DNA of 18,093 bases, taken from assembly GCA_031401035.1 (NCBI GenBank), contig JANNRA010000154.1, positions 1 to 18,093 on the forward strand, given 5' to 3'. The position numbers and the translations under genes are program-made. Below are positions 15,487 to 18,093 of the stretch, one piece after another (position 1 is the first letter of the stretch; each line of letters starts with the position of its first letter). A model generated the notes under the pieces. That model saw only the letters and a list, made by a program, of their open reading frames with translations. It made no database searches and was not told the DNA's origin. The stretch comes from JANNRA01 sp031401035. Its GTDB lineage: Bacteria; Desulfobacterota; Binatia; HRBIN30; CADEER01.

Positions 15487-16626
15487 TCAGGGCAGGGTGG
15501 GCTGGCGCAGCGCGGCGAGCAGGGCGCCGCGCGAGCGGGCGCCGCCGGCGATGGCCTGACGGACGCGCATGCCGGCCTCGTAGGCTTCGGCTTCCGGGCC
15601 GCTGCCGGCGCCACCGGCAGGCGCGGCCTCGAGCACGTACGGCCCGCTCAGGCCGGCGGCGCTGGCGAGCAGCAGTGTCGGCATCTGCAGACGTTCGGCA
15701 AGGGGAGCCACGGCGGCGGCGGTCTCGTCGCGCAGGGCCCCGATCAGTCCGATGACGGTGGGTTCGTCGGCGATCGCCGCCGCCAGGCGCGCCGCGAGAT
15801 CGGCCTGGCCGCCGGTGTCGCGCACCAACAGCGCGCGGTCATCGCCGGCGAAGGCGCGGCGCAGGCCGGTCAGCGCCTGTTGGCCGGCGGCGCGGTCCGG
15901 TCCGGTGAGCGGCAGCAGACAGGCGACGCGGACGCCGGCCGCCAAGGCGTCGCCGGCGGCGAGATCGGCGGGCGGCAGGGCGGCATTCTCCATCGCCGCA
16001 TAGCCCGCCGCAGCGTCGGCTTCGGACTCCGCCGCCGCGGCTCCGGTCGCCGCCGGCGCCGTCAGCGGCGCCGCGCCGAGCTCGTTGGCCGGGCCGAGTC
16101 CGAGCACGCCGCGCACGGCCGGATCGCTGACATCGCCGGCGAGCGTGTCGCGCTCGGCGGGCGTCAACTCGGCGCTGGCCTCGGTGATGCGCTGGCGGAT
16201 GTAGACGCGGTCGCTGTCGCTCCCGACCTGCCAGGCGTGGTCCCAGTCGACGATGGCCTCGACGCGACGGCCCATCGCGTAATGAATGTCGCCGCGCAAG
16301 GTCGGCACCTGCGCGCCGCGGCCGGGGAACTCGGCATCGAACTCGTCGAGCGTGGCGAGGGCGCCCTCGTAGTTTTCCATGCCCGACTGCGCTTGCGCGA
16401 GTTGGAAGAGGGCGCGGGCGCGGAATGTCTCCTGACCAGTCACCAGGTAGTCGGTGAAGCCGCTGACGGCGGTCGCCCACTCGCCGCGCCGCAGGGCGTC
16501 TTCGGCTGCGGCGATGGCCCGGCTCGGGGTCAGCGGCAGGTTGCTGTAGTAGGGAAGCTGGGCACAGGACGTCAGCAGTCCGAGCACGACAAGTCCGAGA
16601 ACGACAGGGAGGCTACGTAGGCGCAT
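15487..16626 (-). CDS. outer-membrane lipoprotein with TPRs and a shortened periplasmic-binding domain (LpoA-like)
   Basis: This 379-residue protein starts at 16624-16626. Residues 1-20 are a lipoprotein signal with lipobox LTSC, lipidated Cys C21. The next residue is Ala, so sorting to the outer membrane is expected. Residues ~36-150 form TPR-like helices (AEDALRRGEWATAVSGFTDY; RARALFQLAQAQSGMENYEG). An Ala-rich linker with APAATGAAAAESEADAAA follows. From about residue 228, VRVACLLPLTGP starts a type I periplasmic-binding fold, with LLVRDTGGQ and TVIGLIGALRDETAAAVAPLA. This order is that of LpoA/LppC-type activators of penicillin-binding proteins. The binding domain is only about half the usual size. 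No ribosome site is visible, but a good promoter lies immediately upstream, hinting at a near-leaderless mRNA. Function by homology only. Confidence 0.82.
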   Translation of the reverse strand: MRLRSLPVVLGLVVLGLLTSCAQLPYYSNLPLTPSRAIAAAEDALRRGEWATAVSGFTDYLVTGQETFRARALFQLAQAQSGMENYEGALATLDEFDAEFPGRGAQVPTLRGDIHYAMGRRVEAIVDWDHAWQVGSDSDRVYIRQRITEASAELTPAERDTLAGDVSDPAVRGVLGLGPANELGAAPLTAPAATGAAAAESEADAAAGYAAMENAALPPADLAAGDALAAGVRVACLLPLTGPDRAAGQQALTGLRRAFAGDDRALLVRDTGGQADLAARLAAAIADEPTVIGLIGALRDETAAAVAPLAERLQMPTLLLASAAGLSGPYVLEAAPAGGAGSGPEAEAYEAGMRVRQAIAGGARSRGALLAALRQPTLP

Positions 16627-16634
16627 CGTCAGCG

Positions 16635-16664
16635 CTTATCGAGGCTGTGCGTTTGGTTTGTCAA
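16635..16664 (-). promoter_or_regulatory. probable sigma-70-type promoter of the lipoprotein gene
   Basis: Read on the minus strand, TTGACA (16664 down to 16659) is a perfect -35 box. GATAAG (16640 down to 16635) matches the -10 core at four positions, with an 18-bp spacer. Transcription would start around 16628, only 2-3 nt before the ATG at 16626. This agrees with the lack of a Shine-Dalgarno sequence. Confidence 0.6.
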
Positions 16665-16675
16665 GGTGCGTCGGG

Positions 16676-16706
16676 CCGTGGCGGCGCCGGCCTGGCGCCG
16701 CCACGG
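16676..16706. repeat. 13-bp perfect hairpin between divergent genes
   Basis: Arms 16676-16688 (CCGTGGCGGCGCC) and 16694-16706 (GGCGCCGCCACGG) pair perfectly around GGCCT. It sits just upstream of the lipoprotein promoter, in a 204-bp gap where it terminates no gene I can see. Confidence 0.7.
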
Positions 16707-16726
16707 TGTGAACGGCGCGACACCGC

Positions 16727-16763
16727 GTCGACGGCGCGGTTGCGACACGGCCGCGCCGTCGAC
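16727..16763. repeat. second 13-bp perfect hairpin between divergent genes
   Basis: Arms 16727-16739 (GTCGACGGCGCGG) and 16751-16763 (CCGCGCCGTCGAC) pair perfectly with an 11-nt loop. It follows the first hairpin by 20 nt and precedes the sensor gene at 16831. The two may form a leader structure, a small RNA or a palindromic repeat cluster. Confidence 0.7.
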
Positions 16764-16830
16764 CACCCGGTGGACGGTGCCGCATGGCATGCATTCTGCT
16801 GCCTGACATGCGGGCCGGCGAAACGAGGGC

Positions 16831-18093
16831 ATGAATACGCAGGGGTCGGATGAGCCGCGCGGTGGAGCGCACCAGGTCAGGACTCACCGGGTCCGGGCCC
16901 GCTATCTCGCCCTGCACTGGCAGTTGTTGGCCACCGCGGCGCCGCTGGCGGCGGCGGCGATGTTCGCCCTCGCGGCCCTCGCCGACCGCTGGGTGACAGC
17001 GGACCTCGATCGAGCCGCCGCGGTGCACCTCGACGCGGTCCGCGTCGCCGCGGAAGCCAGCGTCGCGGTGGAGCTGCGGCGGCTCGAGGATCTGGCGCGC
17101 CGCGTCGCGGCGGATGCGCGCACCGTTGCAGCCCTGCGGGGGCTGGCCGAGGCGACGCGCGCCAGCGAGGACGATCCGCGTGCCAGTGCCGAGGCGCTGG
17201 CGCCGGCCCAGGTCGCCTACGCCGCGCATCTGCAGCGGTGGCTGGCGCCGCGCGGGGTGGGCAGCGGTCCGGTGCCGACCCCCGCCACCTCGGCGTCGGC
17301 GCGTCGCGCGCTGTGGCTGCAGGCGCAGTATGTCTCCGGCAGCAGCGCGCCGAGCGACGGCGCGTATGGGCGCGCGCATGCCGCGTGGCACCCGTACTTC
17401 GCCGAACTGACGGCGCGGGAAGGGCTCGTCGACCTCATCCTGGTGCGCGGCGGCGATGGCCTGGTGCTCTACGACGTCGCGAAGTGGCCCCTGTTCCAGA
17501 CCAGCCTGGTCGACGGGCCGCACGCCGCGTCGCCACTCGGTGCGCTGCTGCGTCGGGTGCGCGATGCGTCGTCGCCGGACGCGGTGCTGCTTGCCGACGT
17601 TGCCCCTGTCGCGGCGGCCCGCGGCGCCGCGCTGGGCTTCGCCGCGGCGCCAGTGGTCGCCGACGGCGTCGTCCTCGGCGCCGTCGTCGCCGCCTTCGAC
17701 AAGGCCTCCCTCGGTCGCGCGCTGTCCGGCGGCGGACGGTGGCAGGGGCTGGGGCTCGGTGTCGCCGGCGACCTGTTCATGATCGGCGACGATGGCCGCC
17801 TGCGCAGCGCGCCGCGCCAGCCAACGGCTACCGCAGACGCCAGCGGCGACGGCGCGCCGAGCGACGGCGCGCCGATCGCCGACCTGGCGAACGCTGCCGT
17901 CGGCGTCGCCCGCTACGGCATGGTGGACGGAAGCGTGCGACTGGCCTCGATCGGCCCGGCCGCCTTCGGCGACCTCGGCTGGCGGTGGGGGGGCGGGGCC
18001 GGGCGCACCCCCCCGCACAACCCCCGCACGCGGGCGGCGAGGGACGCCCCCCCCGGGGGGGGGGGGGCGGTGCGCCCCGCGGGGACCGGGGGG
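16831..18093 (+). CDS. membrane-anchored sensory protein, N-terminal part (3' end outside the window)
   Basis: An open frame without a stop runs from ATG 16831 to the window end (421 codons). Residues ~31-51 are one hydrophobic helix (QLLATAAPLAAAAMFALAAL), followed by an extracytoplasmic region of more than 300 residues. The segment from residue 187 (HPYFAELTAREGLVDLILVR, then DGLVLYDVAKWPLFQTSLVDGP) resembles the sensor domains before methyl-accepting, adenylate cyclase or histidine kinase output modules. APVVADGVVLGAVVAAFD and a later GVARYGMVDG stretch fit a two-lobed (dCache-like) sensor. The output domain is not in the window, so the signalling type cannot be told. The start is chosen because it places the helix near the N-terminus; GAGGG lies unusually close to the ATG. 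After about residue 386 the protein becomes nonsense-like Pro/Gly/Arg, matching suspect bases from ~17985. A 460-residue minus-strand frame here is a shadow. Confidence 0.75.
   Translation, partial: MNTQGSDEPRGGAHQVRTHRVRARYLALHWQLLATAAPLAAAAMFALAALADRWVTADLDRAAAVHLDAVRVAAEASVAVELRRLEDLARRVAADARTVAALRGLAEATRASEDDPRASAEALAPAQVAYAAHLQRWLAPRGVGSGPVPTPATSASARRALWLQAQYVSGSSAPSDGAYGRAHAAWHPYFAELTAREGLVDLILVRGGDGLVLYDVAKWPLFQTSLVDGPHAASPLGALLRRVRDASSPDAVLLADVAPVAAARGAALGFAAAPVVADGVVLGAVVAAFDKASLGRALSGGGRWQGLGLGVAGDLFMIGDDGRLRSAPRQPTATADASGDGAPSDGAPIADLANAAVGVARYGMVDGSVRLASIGPAAFGDLGWRWGGGAGRTPPHNPRTRAARDAPPGGGGAVRPAGTGG
17985..18093. other. homopolymer-rich window edge, probably unreliable sequence
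   Basis: From about 17985 the sequence turns into runs of G and C, including a run of 14 G at 18055-18068 directly after a run of C. The encoded protein loses all resemblance to a sensor domain at the same point. This looks like a low-quality contig end rather than biology. Confidence 0.65.

Noticed and set aside
16636..18018. Minus-strand frame of 460 codons opposite the sensor gene
   Set aside because: The plus-strand frame has a transmembrane helix and a sensor-domain motif. The minus frame has biased Arg/Gly composition and runs through both hairpins.

Overview
This is a GC-rich (about 70% by eye) bacterial stretch with tightly packed genes and short intergenic gaps. Two secreted proteins carry EF-hand-like repeats of the form DxNxDGxVxINEL followed by a VN-ALG helix. 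A eukaryote-like giant carboxylase, an RND lipid-type exporter and an ACAD11-type kinase sit nearby. This mix recalls metagenome-derived, deltaproteobacteria-like lineages such as Desulfobacterota_B (Binatota). That placement is from memory of family style only; no marker gene in the window proves it. Both ends look ragged: the first ~110 bases are C-rich without a gene, and the last ~100 bases contain long G and C runs that look like a poor contig edge.

Layout. 155-231 is an initiator tRNA-Met with its own promoter and hairpin terminator. 343-1056 and 1316-2299 are two secreted proteins with EF-hand/dockerin-like repeats, separated by ~260 bp of structured non-coding DNA. A perfect 18-bp bidirectional hairpin separates the second from surE (2353-3063, minus). 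Divergent from surE come two small secreted Cys-containing proteins of unknown function (3128-3487 and 3593-4195). Another bidirectional hairpin follows.

The centre is dominated by a single 1832-residue minus-strand gene (4291-9789). It has the full order of a eukaryotic acetyl-CoA carboxylase: biotin carboxylase, biotin carrier, central region, carboxyltransferase. Divergent from it is a probable two-gene operon: an APH-fold kinase like the N-terminal domain of ACAD10/11 (9927-11015), whose stop overlaps the GTG start of a 903-residue RND/MMPL exporter (11012-13723). The exporter ends in a cyclic-nucleotide-binding domain that keeps the key Glu and Arg. A 28-bp perfect palindrome closes this operon.

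After the palindrome come a ketopantoate-reductase-family protein lacking a conserved active-site Glu (13802-14875, minus), a DUF1232/YkvA small membrane protein (14972-15334), an LpoA-like outer-membrane lipoprotein with TPRs and a shortened periplasmic-binding domain (15487-16626, minus), and the 5' part of a membrane-anchored sensory protein that runs off the window (16831 onward).

How they may work together (inference). The 4.3-13.7 kb block looks like a lipid module: malonyl-CoA or another carboxyacyl-CoA made by the giant carboxylase, a kinase acting on hydroxylated acyl chains or another lipid-linked alcohol, and an RND exporter whose activity could be gated by cAMP, cGMP or another nucleotide. 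The flanking genes are mostly cell-envelope or secreted functions and single housekeeping genes. No CRISPR array, transposase, integrase or phage gene was seen.
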